Notes: generated from the sequence alone by a model not told the origin. DNA of 64,000 nt from Saprospiraceae bacterium (GCA_016712145.1 JADJRO010000001.1:1674001-1738000); one strand, 5' to 3'; shown: positions 48,263-57,215, numbered from the stretch's first letter. Numbers and translations: made by a program.

Positions 48263-48270
48263 CAAATATA
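48263..48270 (-). promoter_or_regulatory. Candidate -7 box TATATTTG of the nuo operon
   Basis: Minus-strand TAnnTTTG match 19 bases before the nuoA ATG. A TTTG lies upstream at a 14-base spacing, shorter than the usual 19-21. It fits a start of transcription about 15 bases before nuoA. Confidence 0.5.
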
Positions 48271-48343
48271 ACGGCGCTTAAGCACAAATGATAGTATTTT
48301 CCGTGCTTTTGGACGATTAAAACAAGGCTTTTTAGAAACTTCT

Positions 48344-48351
48344 TACTTTTG
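48344..48351 (+). promoter_or_regulatory. Candidate -7 box TACTTTTG of queD
   Basis: TAnnTTTG match ending 15 bases before the queD ATG at 48367. It overlaps an in-frame TTG, which therefore is unlikely to be the start codon. Confidence 0.45.
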
Positions 48352-48366
48352 TTTAAATTTCACACC

Positions 48367-48774
48367 ATGCGAATTTCAATAATCAGAAAAGCCCACTTCA
48401 ATGCAGCCCATAGACTTTATAAACCTGAATGGTCTGATGAGAAAAACCGCAGTATTTTTGGAATCTGCAGCAATCCTAATTTTCATGGCCACAATTACGA
48501 ACTGGATGTCAAAATAAGTGGTGAATTGGATCCGGAAACTGGAATCCTCATGGATCTGAAAACCTTGAAGGAAATTTTAGAGCAGCATGTCGAATTGTAT
48601 TTTGACCACAAAAATCTGAACATGGATTTGCCAGAATTTAAATCCAGGGTTCCAACTGCAGAAAATATATGCATATTGATTTATGAAATTCTTCGAAAAG
48701 TAATTTCAGAGCACTTAGACATTCACATCAGATTGTCAGAAACACCCAGGAATTTTGTTGAATACCCTGCTTGA
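48367..48774 (+). CDS. queD: 6-carboxytetrahydropterin synthase / PTPS family
   Basis: QueD makes 6-carboxy-5,6,7,8-tetrahydropterin from 7,8-dihydroneopterin triphosphate in the queuosine (7-deazaguanine) pathway. The 135 residues have the zinc ligands His15 (FNAAHRL), His40 and His42 (FHGHNY), the catalytic Cys34 (GICSNPNF) and the conserved VPTAENI segment. Eukaryotic-type 6-pyruvoyltetrahydropterin synthases share this fold, so a pterin-synthase role cannot be fully excluded. The ATG at 48367 is used. No other queuosine genes lie nearby. Confidence 0.88.
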   Translation: MRISIIRKAHFNAAHRLYKPEWSDEKNRSIFGICSNPNFHGHNYELDVKISGELDPETGILMDLKTLKEILEQHVELYFDHKNLNMDLPEFKSRVPTAENICILIYEILRKVISEHLDIHIRLSETPRNFVEYPA

Positions 48775-48824
48775 AATGTATTTTGTACGGATGCAGATCC
48801 TATAGAATCCTCTAATTCAATGAA

Positions 48825-49517
48825 TTAGGGCTTGTAAGAACGTTTTTGAAGTCTGATGGTGCGCAACATCTGGTCATTAGGACCAATCAATTTTACAAAA
48901 TAAAGCCCATCATCTAACCAGCTGATATCATAATAGCCTTTTTGAATTGCAGGATATGAAGTTACTTTTTTACCTAATATAGAGTATAAATCGACTCTGG
49001 TAAGTCCGGTGTTAAATTCAACTGAAAATGAATTGGATGCCGGATTTGGATAGACTTTAATAGCTATATTTTTAACGTCTTTATTTGATACAATTTTATT
49101 GAAAGAATAGTCTGCTCTAAACTTATTCAGTGTGTCTTCTTTTTCATAAACCCACATGATGATATGCGCTTCACCCATGTTGCCGTCATCAAAAATATGC
49201 ACATCTAGGGTTGCAGAATCATTGGCTTTTATAACATTGGGATTGTTATAAGGACATTTATCCACAAAATCTGCGTAGCAGTTGTTTGCATCGCATATGT
49301 AAGTACTCCAGCCGCTTGGCAACATAGCAATTTGACGGGTCCAAAGCACGTTAAGGGTTGCATTGGTGCGGTTCTTCATTTTACCATGCGCATTGTGATC
49401 GCTCATGTCAGGGACAAAAAAAATGGTGTTTGGGTTAGGGTTAACACTCACCTTTGCCGATTGAGCTGACAGCATTTGAACACATAATAAACTGATTGTC
49501 AAGTATATATATTTCAT
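48825..49517 (-). CDS. Secreted protein with T9SS type A sorting domain
   Basis: 230-residue exported protein. A signal peptide (MKYIYLTISLLCVQMLSA-Q) is followed by a short beta-sandwich-like region with KNRTNATLNVLWTRQIAMLP and two Cys (CDANNCYADFVDKC), then the T9SS C-terminal domain from about residue 155 (VYPNPASNSFSVEF, LYSILGKKV, GLYFVKLIG). Function of the N-terminal part is unknown. The start is taken at 49517 rather than 49535 because it gives a clean signal peptide. Confidence 0.85.
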   Translation of the reverse strand: MKYIYLTISLLCVQMLSAQSAKVSVNPNPNTIFFVPDMSDHNAHGKMKNRTNATLNVLWTRQIAMLPSGWSTYICDANNCYADFVDKCPYNNPNVIKANDSATLDVHIFDDGNMGEAHIIMWVYEKEDTLNKFRADYSFNKIVSNKDVKNIAIKVYPNPASNSFSVEFNTGLTRVDLYSILGKKVTSYPAIQKGYYDISWLDDGLYFVKLIGPNDQMLRTIRLQKRSYKP

Positions 49518-49618
49518 AGGCCTGAAGCTTAGCATTAATCTGTAAAGATATACTTTTTTAGTATGAATTCAAAGGGCTTTTTTTTGAAAGGAAATTCGTG
49601 AATTTCATTGAAACACAT

Positions 49619-49652
49619 AAAAAAAGCCGATTTCAAAGAAACCGGCTTTTTT
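49619..49652. terminator. Bidirectional Rho-independent terminator
   Basis: Stem AAAAAGCCG / CGGCTTTTT with an inner TTTC/GAAA extension and a 3-base loop. A and T runs on the two sides let it work in either direction. It lies between the stop codon of the 51668-49695 gene and the next minus-strand gene, and so should end the former's transcript. Confidence 0.85.
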
Positions 49653-49694
49653 AAATTCAAGGGAACTCTAAAACTCCCTTTTATGTCATGTATT

Positions 49695-51668
49695 TTATTG
49701 AATTTGAATAAAGTGGTTTCTAACCCCTTTGTCTGTAACAACTTTCAAATTATATACGCCTGCATGTATAGCAGAAACATTGTAAGATTTTTGGTTTTCA
49801 CCAGCAAACAAGTTCAGCGATCTGTCTAGCATGCTGATCATTTTTCCATGAACATCATACAATTGAATGCTTGCTGTTGCTTTTTCCTGTGAATTTACCT
49901 GAAGATTGATTTGATCTTTCACAGGATTCGGGAATACTTCCATTCTGGTTAAAATTCCTGCATCCTCAACACCAACCGGAGTTAAAGGCGCGATATCGAT
50001 ATCGTCCAGGAATAATAAATTGGAACCACCAGCAGGATTAAATCCTTTTAATCGGAAGATTACTTCCGCTTCTCCATCAAATTGGCTGATGTCTGTTGTA
50101 TCCCGGATCCAATCTGCTGAACTCGGTGCAAAATAAGTACCGGGTATTGGCGCAACGGTAGCCAATTCATCACCTACTTTGGAATAAATCGTTGTCCAGT
50201 TGGCTCCACAATCTTTAGATGCTTCAACAATCAGACTTACTGCTTCACTATTTTTGGTAGCAAATGCACGGCTCATCATAAACGCTGTGTTTTTGCTATT
50301 GGTTAAGTTTACTTTGTCAAAGAAATAACCTACTTCTGTATTTTCTGGTCCGAAATAAAAATCCCAGAATAATGAATACACAGAATTTCCAAAGGCTCCA
50401 ATTTCTTCAGGTGCTCCAAAAAATGCTTTATCTGCAGGATATACACGCATGGTAGAATAATTCTCAACATAATTATGAATTGGAATGACACCGCGTGCAC
50501 TTACTTCAAATGATTCGTGCAATTCTTCTGTAAATGGAGTTGGATCAACTGTATATAAAAATCTGTGTGGACCGGTATTGTTCAGTTTGTCAATGTCTTT
50601 ACTTGCACCGTTTACATTGTTAATTCGGTAGTTTACTTGAGCTTTACCAGGTGTAATGTTTACATTTTTAAATTCGTAAAATCCAGTTCCACCAGCAGGA
50701 ATATTTACTGCCAAATTGGTTTGTCCGGTTTTCTTTACGTTATTGATCATCAAATCAACTGATAAGGTACGAATTGTATCTGTACCCAGGTTTTCAAAAT
50801 CAACTTTAAAAGCTATGTTATTATCACAAATACCAGAAAAACCTGATAAGGTTGCTGAGGTTCCTAAATCAACATAGGTACTTGCACCTGGAATTGCTTT
50901 TGGAAAACTTTCGTTTGATTGAATCACTTCTTTTTTTGCAGTATGCTGCACAAAAGCAATGACTCCTAAGTTTCTCAAGTTGTAGATATAGCTTGGAATG
51001 GCAATTTTAAAGGTATAATCCAAACTTGCTCCTGGATCGATTGCTGTTAATTTAGTACCAGAAGCATTTGGAGCCATTTTACGGGTTACTGAATAAAATT
51101 CTAACTCACCATTGGTACCTGGTGGAATATGAAATTCAACCACTTTCTCAATTAAAATTACGTGCATGGTATATTCTGCAGGCAATACATTGGCACTTAC
51201 ATTTTTAACACTTACTGTCATGGTAACAGAATCCAGTTTGGTTGCCAATTCATGATTAACAGTAATTTCTACCGGACTGGTTACAACCGATCTGGTATTG
51301 ATTATCCCTTGAGTAAAATCTGCAATATTTCCATGAAAAATGGGGGCACCTGCCTGGGTTACGCCTCCATCTGCCAAACAATCGGGTACTGCATTCACAC
51401 CATAATAGGTAACACGACTTTGTACATCGGTCGGATTTTGAGAATTCATTGGGTCTGAACCTGGCCAACTGGTCTGGTAACACAATAAGGTCACCTTTGA
51501 TTCATTGCCGGGTGTAAATATTATTTTATGGAATCCCGGATTGTAAACTGCACAGGGTGGACAAGAAGCCTGGGTAAATTCTTCTACTAAAACACGGCGG
51601 GGAGCCTGACTGTATGCGATAGAACTTGCCAAAACTCCTAAGAAAACAAGAATGTAAATTTGTTTCAT
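49695..51668 (-). CDS. Omp28-related secreted protein with T9SS sorting domain
   Basis: 657-residue exported protein. A signal peptide (MKQIYILVFLGVLASSIAYS-Q) precedes an Omp28-like thioredoxin-fold domain, RRVLVEEFTQASCPPCAVY, which has a CPPC motif that could be redox-active. A long beta-rich middle follows, including LLFLDDIDIAPLTPVG, a MAM/jellyroll-like feature. The T9SS domain starts near FPNPVKDQINLQV and ends GVYNLKVVTDKGVRNHFIQIQ. The role in cell-surface disulfide chemistry or carbohydrate binding is only a guess. A TAnnTTTG box lies 39 bases upstream of the start codon. Confidence 0.88.
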   Translation of the reverse strand: MKQIYILVFLGVLASSIAYSQAPRRVLVEEFTQASCPPCAVYNPGFHKIIFTPGNESKVTLLCYQTSWPGSDPMNSQNPTDVQSRVTYYGVNAVPDCLADGGVTQAGAPIFHGNIADFTQGIINTRSVVTSPVEITVNHELATKLDSVTMTVSVKNVSANVLPAEYTMHVILIEKVVEFHIPPGTNGELEFYSVTRKMAPNASGTKLTAIDPGASLDYTFKIAIPSYIYNLRNLGVIAFVQHTAKKEVIQSNESFPKAIPGASTYVDLGTSATLSGFSGICDNNIAFKVDFENLGTDTIRTLSVDLMINNVKKTGQTNLAVNIPAGGTGFYEFKNVNITPGKAQVNYRINNVNGASKDIDKLNNTGPHRFLYTVDPTPFTEELHESFEVSARGVIPIHNYVENYSTMRVYPADKAFFGAPEEIGAFGNSVYSLFWDFYFGPENTEVGYFFDKVNLTNSKNTAFMMSRAFATKNSEAVSLIVEASKDCGANWTTIYSKVGDELATVAPIPGTYFAPSSADWIRDTTDISQFDGEAEVIFRLKGFNPAGGSNLLFLDDIDIAPLTPVGVEDAGILTRMEVFPNPVKDQINLQVNSQEKATASIQLYDVHGKMISMLDRSLNLFAGENQKSYNVSAIHAGVYNLKVVTDKGVRNHFIQIQ

Positions 51669-51706
51669 ATGGAATTGTTTTGTTGTGGAATAAGGTTTAA
51701 AGGCAA

Positions 51707-51714
51707 CAAAATTA
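51707..51714 (-). promoter_or_regulatory. Candidate -7 box TAATTTTG of the Omp28-related gene
   Basis: Minus-strand TAnnTTTG match in the 144-base divergent gap with the flavoprotein gene; implies a leader of about 35 nt. Confidence 0.35.
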
Positions 51715-51812
51715 TATTATTATTCCAATTAATTTTGAAATTTAACAAATTACAGTATTTTTCGTAATTAGCATTTTGGTATAAATCCAAAGAAAAATTG
51801 GCAGAAAAGGAA

Positions 51813-53165
51813 ATGGAGCAAATTGTAATAGTCGGAAATGGCATTGCGGGAATAACTGCCGCACGCGAGTTGCGTAAACTCAGCGAGGTTAAAATTTGTG
51901 TAATATCCTCAGAATCAGCCTATTTTTTCTCTCGTACAGCTTTGATGTATGTCTATATGGGGCATTTGCGATGGAAAGATATTGAACCCTATCCGCATGA
52001 TTTTTACAGCAAAAACGGAATCGATTTACTGCATACCAAGGTTTTGTCCATTGATTTTAACTCCAAATGTGTACATACTGAAAATGAAAAGCCGCTTGCT
52101 TACGATCGTTTAATCCTGGCAACTGGCTCCAATTCCAAAACGGTCGAAATTCCAGGGAATCAAGTGGAAGGGGTTTGTAGTTTGTATTACAAACAGGATT
52201 TGGAGCATATCGAAAAATTGACACCTTCGATTCAACAGGCAGTGATCATCGGTGGCGGACTCATTGCGATCGAATTGGCGGAAATGTTGAGTTCACGTAA
52301 AATACCCGTTTGCATGTTGGTTCGTGAATCTGATTATTGGGCGCAGGTACTTCCGGAAGACGAAGCTCGTATGATTACCAGGCACATTCAGGACCATGGC
52401 GTTGATTTACACCTAGAAACTCAAGTAACCGAAATCTTATCAGATGATTTGGGTCGTGTGAGAGCGGTTGTCACCAGTAATGGACACGAAATAGCCTGCA
52501 ACTTTGTTGGAATCGCTGTTGGGGTTAAACCAAATATCGAGTGTGTTCAAAATACAACGCTCGAATGTGATCAGGGGATTCTTGTAAATGATTTCCTTGA
52601 AACCAATATCGAGCATGTGTATGCTATCGGAGATTGTGCACAACTTCGAAAACCAATCTTAGGCAGAAAAGCTATCGAAACAGCATGGTACATCGCCCGG
52701 GCTATGGGTAAAACGCTCGCACATCATATTTGCAAAGAACCTACTGCGTATCAACAAATCATCTGGTACAATTCAGCTAAATTTTTTGACATTGAATATC
52801 AGGTTTACGGATTTGTTCCCGCACAAATTCATTACCCCTTGAACAGCTTACATTTGGAATCGCCCAATGGCAGACAAAGCATTCGAATCACCTATGATCA
52901 TGATACCAAAGTAGTGAAAGGATTTTTATTGATGGGATACCGATTTCGTCAGGATGTTTGTGAAAAATGGATTAGCCAAAAAATGATGCTTGAAACTGTA
53001 GTTTCAACCATTCGAATGGCTTTTTTTGAACCCGAATTTTACAAAGGAATTGCGAGGCGGTATATGAAAAAATTTAATATAGAATTTGGCAAAGCTTCCT
53101 ATTTAAGATCACGGGGTTCTTTTGACAGTGTACTCAGATTTTTTAAACGCTCTAAAAAGCAATAA
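51813..53165 (+). CDS. FAD-dependent NAD(P)/FAD oxidoreductase
   Basis: 450-residue flavoprotein of the pyridine nucleotide-disulfide oxidoreductase superfamily (rubredoxin/ferredoxin-reductase-like branch). FAD motif IVGNGIAGITAARELRKL is at the N terminus, the NAD(P) motif VIIGGGLIAIELAEML is central and VYAIGDCAQLRKP is the second FAD contact. No redox-active CxxC or CxxxxC pair is seen. The C-terminal 100 residues have no obvious match and may bind the partner. The ATG at 51813 is preferred to an in-frame TTG at 51798. It is 3 bases from the next gene, a membrane Fe-S protein, so the two likely work together. Confidence 0.85.
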   Translation: MEQIVIVGNGIAGITAARELRKLSEVKICVISSESAYFFSRTALMYVYMGHLRWKDIEPYPHDFYSKNGIDLLHTKVLSIDFNSKCVHTENEKPLAYDRLILATGSNSKTVEIPGNQVEGVCSLYYKQDLEHIEKLTPSIQQAVIIGGGLIAIELAEMLSSRKIPVCMLVRESDYWAQVLPEDEARMITRHIQDHGVDLHLETQVTEILSDDLGRVRAVVTSNGHEIACNFVGIAVGVKPNIECVQNTTLECDQGILVNDFLETNIEHVYAIGDCAQLRKPILGRKAIETAWYIARAMGKTLAHHICKEPTAYQQIIWYNSAKFFDIEYQVYGFVPAQIHYPLNSLHLESPNGRQSIRITYDHDTKVVKGFLLMGYRFRQDVCEKWISQKMMLETVVSTIRMAFFEPEFYKGIARRYMKKFNIEFGKASYLRSRGSFDSVLRFFKRSKKQ

Positions 53166-53168
53166 CAA

Positions 53169-54512
53169 ATGAAATTACTCTTGAATAAAATTGGTTTCAC
53201 CCATCGTGATTTAATTCAAATTACTGCGATTGGAGTTATTCTTTTTGGAATCACACTTATCATCCTGGCTTGTAATAAAATCTTATACAATAATCTCAAT
53301 TATATCCTACATGCCTTATCTTATATTTCAGCCGGATTTATTTTATACTGTTTGAGTTTGTATTGGGGCAAACCTGCAGGAATTAAAAATGACGGTGTTT
53401 GGTTTAAATCCGTCAGTTCCAGAAAATGGCTTGCCTGGTTATTGGCATGCATGCTCACCGTGTTTTATTGTATCCTGTATTGGTTTCCAGCTTATTTGGG
53501 TTTTGATGTAAAAGGCAATACGGGTTTCATTGCATTTTTTGATCCACTCAGTTATTATATAAAAAATCAGCCCGCCAGTCAATGGTTTGTTTATGGGGTG
53601 TTATATACCTGGGCCATTTTTTTCTTTGGAATTAAATTTATAATAAAGTACAGACACAGTCGCTATCAAATATTGCGAACACTTTCTGTTATGTTTTTTC
53701 AAACTGCCTTTGCGTTTATATTGCCTGAACTGATGTTGCGCATGAATTTACCCTATCACGATTTTAAAAACATTTGGCCTTTGAACTATTATTTCTTTGA
53801 TGGCTGGCATATTGATCAACTATTATCACAGGGTGAAATTGGATATTATATGTTAATGGGCGGTATCTTAATGATTATTGCAGGATCTCCCATCCTTACT
53901 TTTCTATTTGGTAAACGCTGGTATTGCTCCTGGATTTGCGGTTGCGGCGGACTTGCAGAAACAGCCGGCGATTCCTTTCGTCAACTTTCAAATAAATCAA
54001 AAACAGCCTGGAACATGGAGCGTGTTTTAATCTACTCCATTTTAGTTTTTGTAATTGTAATGACTTACGGTGTAATATATACCTACTTAACGGGTGAAGA
54101 AACCCTTTATGGATATTCAACTGCAAAGATCCGCTCCGTGTATGGATTTGCAATTGGTGCTGCATTTTCCGGAGTAATCGGTGTCGGTTTTTATCCCCTA
54201 ATGGGTAGCCGGGTGTGGTGTCGCTTTGGTTGTCCGATGGCAGCAATCCTTGGCATCCAACAACGATTCTTTTCCAGGTTTCGCATTACAACCAATGGCG
54301 GACAATGCATATCCTGCGGCAATTGTTCGAGCTATTGTGAAATGGGTATCGATGTACGTTCGTATGCACAAAATGGAAAAAACATCGTGCGCGCTTCATG
54401 CGTTGGATGTGGCATTTGCGCAGCTGTTTGTCCACGTGGTGTACTAAAATTAGAAAATGGTACGCTGGATTTATTTAGCCGCGATCAAAGTTTGGCTGAA
54501 AAATTTAAATAA
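53169..54512 (+). CDS. Membrane polyferredoxin, NapH/NosR-like 4Fe-4S protein
   Basis: 447-residue protein with about six transmembrane helices. Two Cys-rich loops follow TM segments: WYCSWICGCGGLAETAG and VWCRFGCPMAAILG, the paired motif typical of NapH, NosR and CcoG relatives. The cytosolic tail has two 4Fe-4S ferredoxin motifs, CISCGNCSSYCEMGID and CVGCGICAAVCPRG. It probably moves electrons between the membrane quinone pool and a cytoplasmic partner, most simply the flavoprotein just upstream. No periplasmic nitrate or nitrous-oxide reductase gene is present, so the acceptor is unknown. Confidence 0.85.
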   Translation: MKLLLNKIGFTHRDLIQITAIGVILFGITLIILACNKILYNNLNYILHALSYISAGFILYCLSLYWGKPAGIKNDGVWFKSVSSRKWLAWLLACMLTVFYCILYWFPAYLGFDVKGNTGFIAFFDPLSYYIKNQPASQWFVYGVLYTWAIFFFGIKFIIKYRHSRYQILRTLSVMFFQTAFAFILPELMLRMNLPYHDFKNIWPLNYYFFDGWHIDQLLSQGEIGYYMLMGGILMIIAGSPILTFLFGKRWYCSWICGCGGLAETAGDSFRQLSNKSKTAWNMERVLIYSILVFVIVMTYGVIYTYLTGEETLYGYSTAKIRSVYGFAIGAAFSGVIGVGFYPLMGSRVWCRFGCPMAAILGIQQRFFSRFRITTNGGQCISCGNCSSYCEMGIDVRSYAQNGKNIVRASCVGCGICAAVCPRGVLKLENGTLDLFSRDQSLAEKFK

Positions 54513-54556
54513 GTCATTTAAGAATGAATTATTAAAATTTACAAAAAAGGATGGAA

Positions 54557-55108
54557 TTACTCCCCTACTTTTTGTCCTTTTACAACCGTTGATTTTCTTT
54601 GAACACTGGTCGCCCGTTTGATGTCAATTAATAAACAAGCATAAGCAGATTCTGTGGTTGTATACCATTCCGATCCTTCATAGGTGATGGTCCCCCGATT
54701 TCGATCCCATTCTTTTGCCAAAATGACGTAGCGGTTGCTGTATTTTGGATTGGGTCCAAACATTAAATACCGTGGAGGATCTGCTTGCTCAAAACTGATT
54801 GCAAAGCGTTCTTCTTTTGGTGAAAATAAATATACGCAAGGGGTGCCCCTTTTAAAAATCAATTCTTCAATTTTTTCACCATTGATGGTTTTAATTTTTC
54901 CATTTTGGATTTTGGTTTCCCCTTCACTGGCTTTGCGACGCAATACAATGTCATCTGAAATGTAAAATTGAATTTGCTTTAAATCATCTGCATTCCAATG
55001 ATAGTCATCATACAATTTTTGGGTGAATGGACTTAAACTGGGTGAACAAGACATTCCGATCAGGAAGAGTCCTGCAAAAAAGAACAATACTGGTTTCATA
55101 GATTTCAT
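54557..55108 (-). CDS. Lipoprotein of unknown function
   Basis: 183-residue protein with a lipoprotein signal: LFLIGMSC places the lipid-modified Cys at residue 21 (start at 55108; an alternative ATG at 55099). The mature part is mostly beta (YISDDIVLRRKASEGETKIQ, KIEELIFKRGTPCVYLF, RYLMFGPNPKYSNRYVILA) with no family recognised. A 10-bp inverted repeat lies 16 bases before the start. Convergent with the polyferredoxin gene. Confidence 0.75.
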   Translation of the reverse strand: MKSMKPVLFFFAGLFLIGMSCSPSLSPFTQKLYDDYHWNADDLKQIQFYISDDIVLRRKASEGETKIQNGKIKTINGEKIEELIFKRGTPCVYLFSPKEERFAISFEQADPPRYLMFGPNPKYSNRYVILAKEWDRNRGTITYEGSEWYTTTESAYACLLIDIKRATSVQRKSTVVKGQKVGE

Positions 55109-55123
55109 TTTACCGAAGGTATG

Positions 55124-55163
55124 TTAAATAGTTATTAGACTCGGAAACTTTAAAACTATTTAA
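55124..55163. repeat. 10-bp inverted repeat upstream of the lipoprotein gene
   Basis: Arms ttaaatagtt (55124-55133) and aactatttaa (55154-55163) are perfect complements, separated by 20 bases. Position just upstream of the start codon suggests a possible operator, but AT-rich composition makes chance matches likely. Confidence 0.4.
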
Positions 55164-55239
55164 CCTAATTTGAAAAAATGTTTTATTTTATTTAACAGAT
55201 TTTTTGATGAGTCAAATCAATCTCTTAATTCATGAGATC

Positions 55240-55692
55240 CTATTTGGGTTTTCGCTTTGCTTTAAAGAATGCGCTGAGCATTTCGCTACTTTCCGTTCGA
55301 AGCAATCCAAATTCTATTTTAGTTTTAGGATGAAGCAGGCCGTTTCCAAATCGCATGTAACCCATTTTTTCATCTTCTGCTGCATAGACCAGTCGACCGA
55401 TTTGGGCCCACCGGAGGGCCGCAGCGCACATGGGGCAGGGTTCGAGACTTACATAAATGGTACAATCTTTCAGATACTTACTGTTTACATGTTGCGAAGC
55501 TGCCGTGATGGCTAAAATTTCAGCATGGGCAGTTACGTCTTTTAGTAATTCGGTTTGATTGTGGGCTTTTGCCAAAATCTGTTGCTTGTAAACAATGACC
55601 GCACCAATTGGGACTTCTCCGGCTGCAATTGCTTTTTTAGCCTCATCCAGGGCCATTTTCATAAAAGCTTTGTCATCAAACACCTTAATCAC
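55240..55692 (-). CDS. tadA: tRNA-specific adenosine deaminase (nucleoside deaminase family)
   Basis: Zinc deaminase that converts A34 to inosine in tRNA-Arg. The 150-residue protein has the zinc ligands and catalytic Glu of the family: His56 and Glu58 in AHAEILAI, Cys86 and Cys89 in SLEPCPMCAAAL. The start is a GTG at 55692 (VIKVFDDKAF) that gives the usual N-terminal helix; ATG codons further in would cut conserved sequence. Related guanine or cytosine deaminases share this motif, but the length and context favour TadA. Divergent from guaB with only 41 bases between start codons. Confidence 0.9.
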   Translation of the reverse strand: MIKVFDDKAFMKMALDEAKKAIAAGEVPIGAVIVYKQQILAKAHNQTELLKDVTAHAEILAITAASQHVNSKYLKDCTIYVSLEPCPMCAAALRWAQIGRLVYAAEDEKMGYMRFGNGLLHPKTKIEFGLLRTESSEMLSAFFKAKRKPK

Positions 55693-55722
55693 CTGATCAT
55701 TTTTAGAATCCGCACAAAGTTA

Positions 55723-55730
55723 TATCTTTG
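55723..55730 (+). promoter_or_regulatory. Candidate -7 box TATCTTTG of guaB
   Basis: TAnnTTTG match ending only 3 bases before the guaB ATG at 55734. If the transcript starts about four bases after the box, as in other Bacteroidota promoters, guaB mRNA would be leaderless. Confidence 0.4.
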
Positions 55731-55733
55731 CAC

Positions 55734-57215
55734 ATGGAAACCCAGTTCTTTACCAATCAGTTTCCGATTCAGGAAGCGCTTACATTTGATGATGTCTTAT
55801 TAGTACCAGCTTATTCGGATGTACTCCCGAGGGATACGGACATTAGCAGTCGTTTAACCACAGACATTAAAATTAATGTTCCCATCTTATCGGCAGCCAT
55901 GGATTCAGTCACCGAAAAAGACATGGCCATATCTATGGCACAGTCCGGCGGAGTCGGAATCATCCATAAAAACATGAGCATTGAAGCCCAGGCCAGGCAA
56001 GTACGGAGTGTAAAACGGTCAGAAAGCGGAATGATCATTGATCCGGTCACTTTAGACAGCAAAGCAAAAGTCAGTGATGCCTTATTGCTGATGTCGCAAC
56101 ATCGTATTGGAGGCATTCCGATCATCGACGAGGCCCATAAACTAATTGGTATTTTGACAAACCGGGATCTTCGGTTTGAAGCACATCCCAATCGGCCGAT
56201 TAAAGAAATCATGACCAAAGAACATTTGATCACGGCGCCGGCAGGAACCACACTCAATCAGGCCAAATCCATTTTACAAAAACACAAAATTGAAAAATTA
56301 CCGGTAGTCAAAAAAGACGGTACCCTGATTGGATTGATCACCTACAAGGATATTATGAAACTGGAGAATTTTCCAAATTCCTGTAAAGACAATTTAGGAC
56401 GCTTGGTGGTCGGCGCTGCAGTAGGTATCAGCAAAGACACCATGGATCGCATTGAAGCCCTGGTTCATGTAGATGTGGATGTCATTTGCATTGATACCGC
56501 CCATGGGCACTCTCAAGGGGTATTGCAAATGATTAAACAAGTGCGTAAAAAATTCAAGTCCCTTCAAATCATCGGAGGCAATATTGCAACCGGCGAAGCC
56601 GCCCTGGCCTTGGTTGCTGCCGGGGTCAATGGGGTGAAAGTAGGCGTCGGTCCGGGCAGTATTTGTACAACCCGAATTGTAGCCGGTGTAGGTGTACCAC
56701 AGTTGACAGCAATTGCATTAGCTGCAAAAGCCATCCAGAAAAAAGGAATTCCAATCATTGCTGATGGAGGCATTCGATATACAGGTGACATTCCAAAAGC
56801 ATTGGCCGCCGGAGCGCATACGATTATGGGAGGGTCTTTATTTGCCGGCACAGAAGAAGCCCCGGGAGAAACCATCATTTATGAAGGACGAAAATTTAAA
56901 GTCTATCGGGGAATGGGTTCATTGGGAGCCATGCAATTGGGTAGTAAGGATCGCTATTTTCAAGATGTAGAGGATGATATTAAAAAGTTGGTTCCAGAAG
57001 GCATCGAAGGAAGAGTTCCTTTTAAAGGTTCGGTATCAGAAGTCATGGTGCAATACATTGGTGGACTGCGTGCCAGCATGGGTTATGTGGGTGCTAAAAC
57101 CATCAAGGATTTACAAAAAGCCAAATTGGTACGCATCACGAACAGTGGCATCAATGAATCACATCCTCACAATATTACGATTACCAAAGAATCACCGAAT
57201 TATTCGAGACGATAA
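55734..57215 (+). CDS. guaB: IMP dehydrogenase
   Basis: Oxidises IMP to XMP with NAD+, the committed step of GMP synthesis; cytosolic tetramer. The 493 residues begin with the conserved EALTFDDVLLVPAYSDVLPRD block. A pair of CBS domains (about 95-200) is inserted in the TIM barrel. The catalytic loop is GVGPGSICTTRIVAGVGVPQ with the Cys nucleophile, followed by ADGGIRYTGDIPKALAAGA and the flap region GMGSLGAM. The ATG at 55734 is used; a TTG at 55728 lies inside the -7 box. A weak hairpin (57219-57240, atgca/tgcat with T run) may end the transcript. Confidence 0.96.
   Translation: METQFFTNQFPIQEALTFDDVLLVPAYSDVLPRDTDISSRLTTDIKINVPILSAAMDSVTEKDMAISMAQSGGVGIIHKNMSIEAQARQVRSVKRSESGMIIDPVTLDSKAKVSDALLLMSQHRIGGIPIIDEAHKLIGILTNRDLRFEAHPNRPIKEIMTKEHLITAPAGTTLNQAKSILQKHKIEKLPVVKKDGTLIGLITYKDIMKLENFPNSCKDNLGRLVVGAAVGISKDTMDRIEALVHVDVDVICIDTAHGHSQGVLQMIKQVRKKFKSLQIIGGNIATGEAALALVAAGVNGVKVGVGPGSICTTRIVAGVGVPQLTAIALAAKAIQKKGIPIIADGGIRYTGDIPKALAAGAHTIMGGSLFAGTEEAPGETIIYEGRKFKVYRGMGSLGAMQLGSKDRYFQDVEDDIKKLVPEGIEGRVPFKGSVSEVMVQYIGGLRASMGYVGAKTIKDLQKAKLVRITNSGINESHPHNITITKESPNYSRR

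Noticed and set aside
48812..48828. Perfect CTAATTCA/TGAATTAG palindrome between queD and the convergent gene as a terminator
   Set aside because: The arms are AT-rich, the loop is one base, and no T run follows; it may be chance.
49535..49741. Short minus-strand frame across the hairpin between two T9SS cargo genes
   Set aside because: It overlaps the terminator and the end of the upstream gene, and shows no signal peptide or family.
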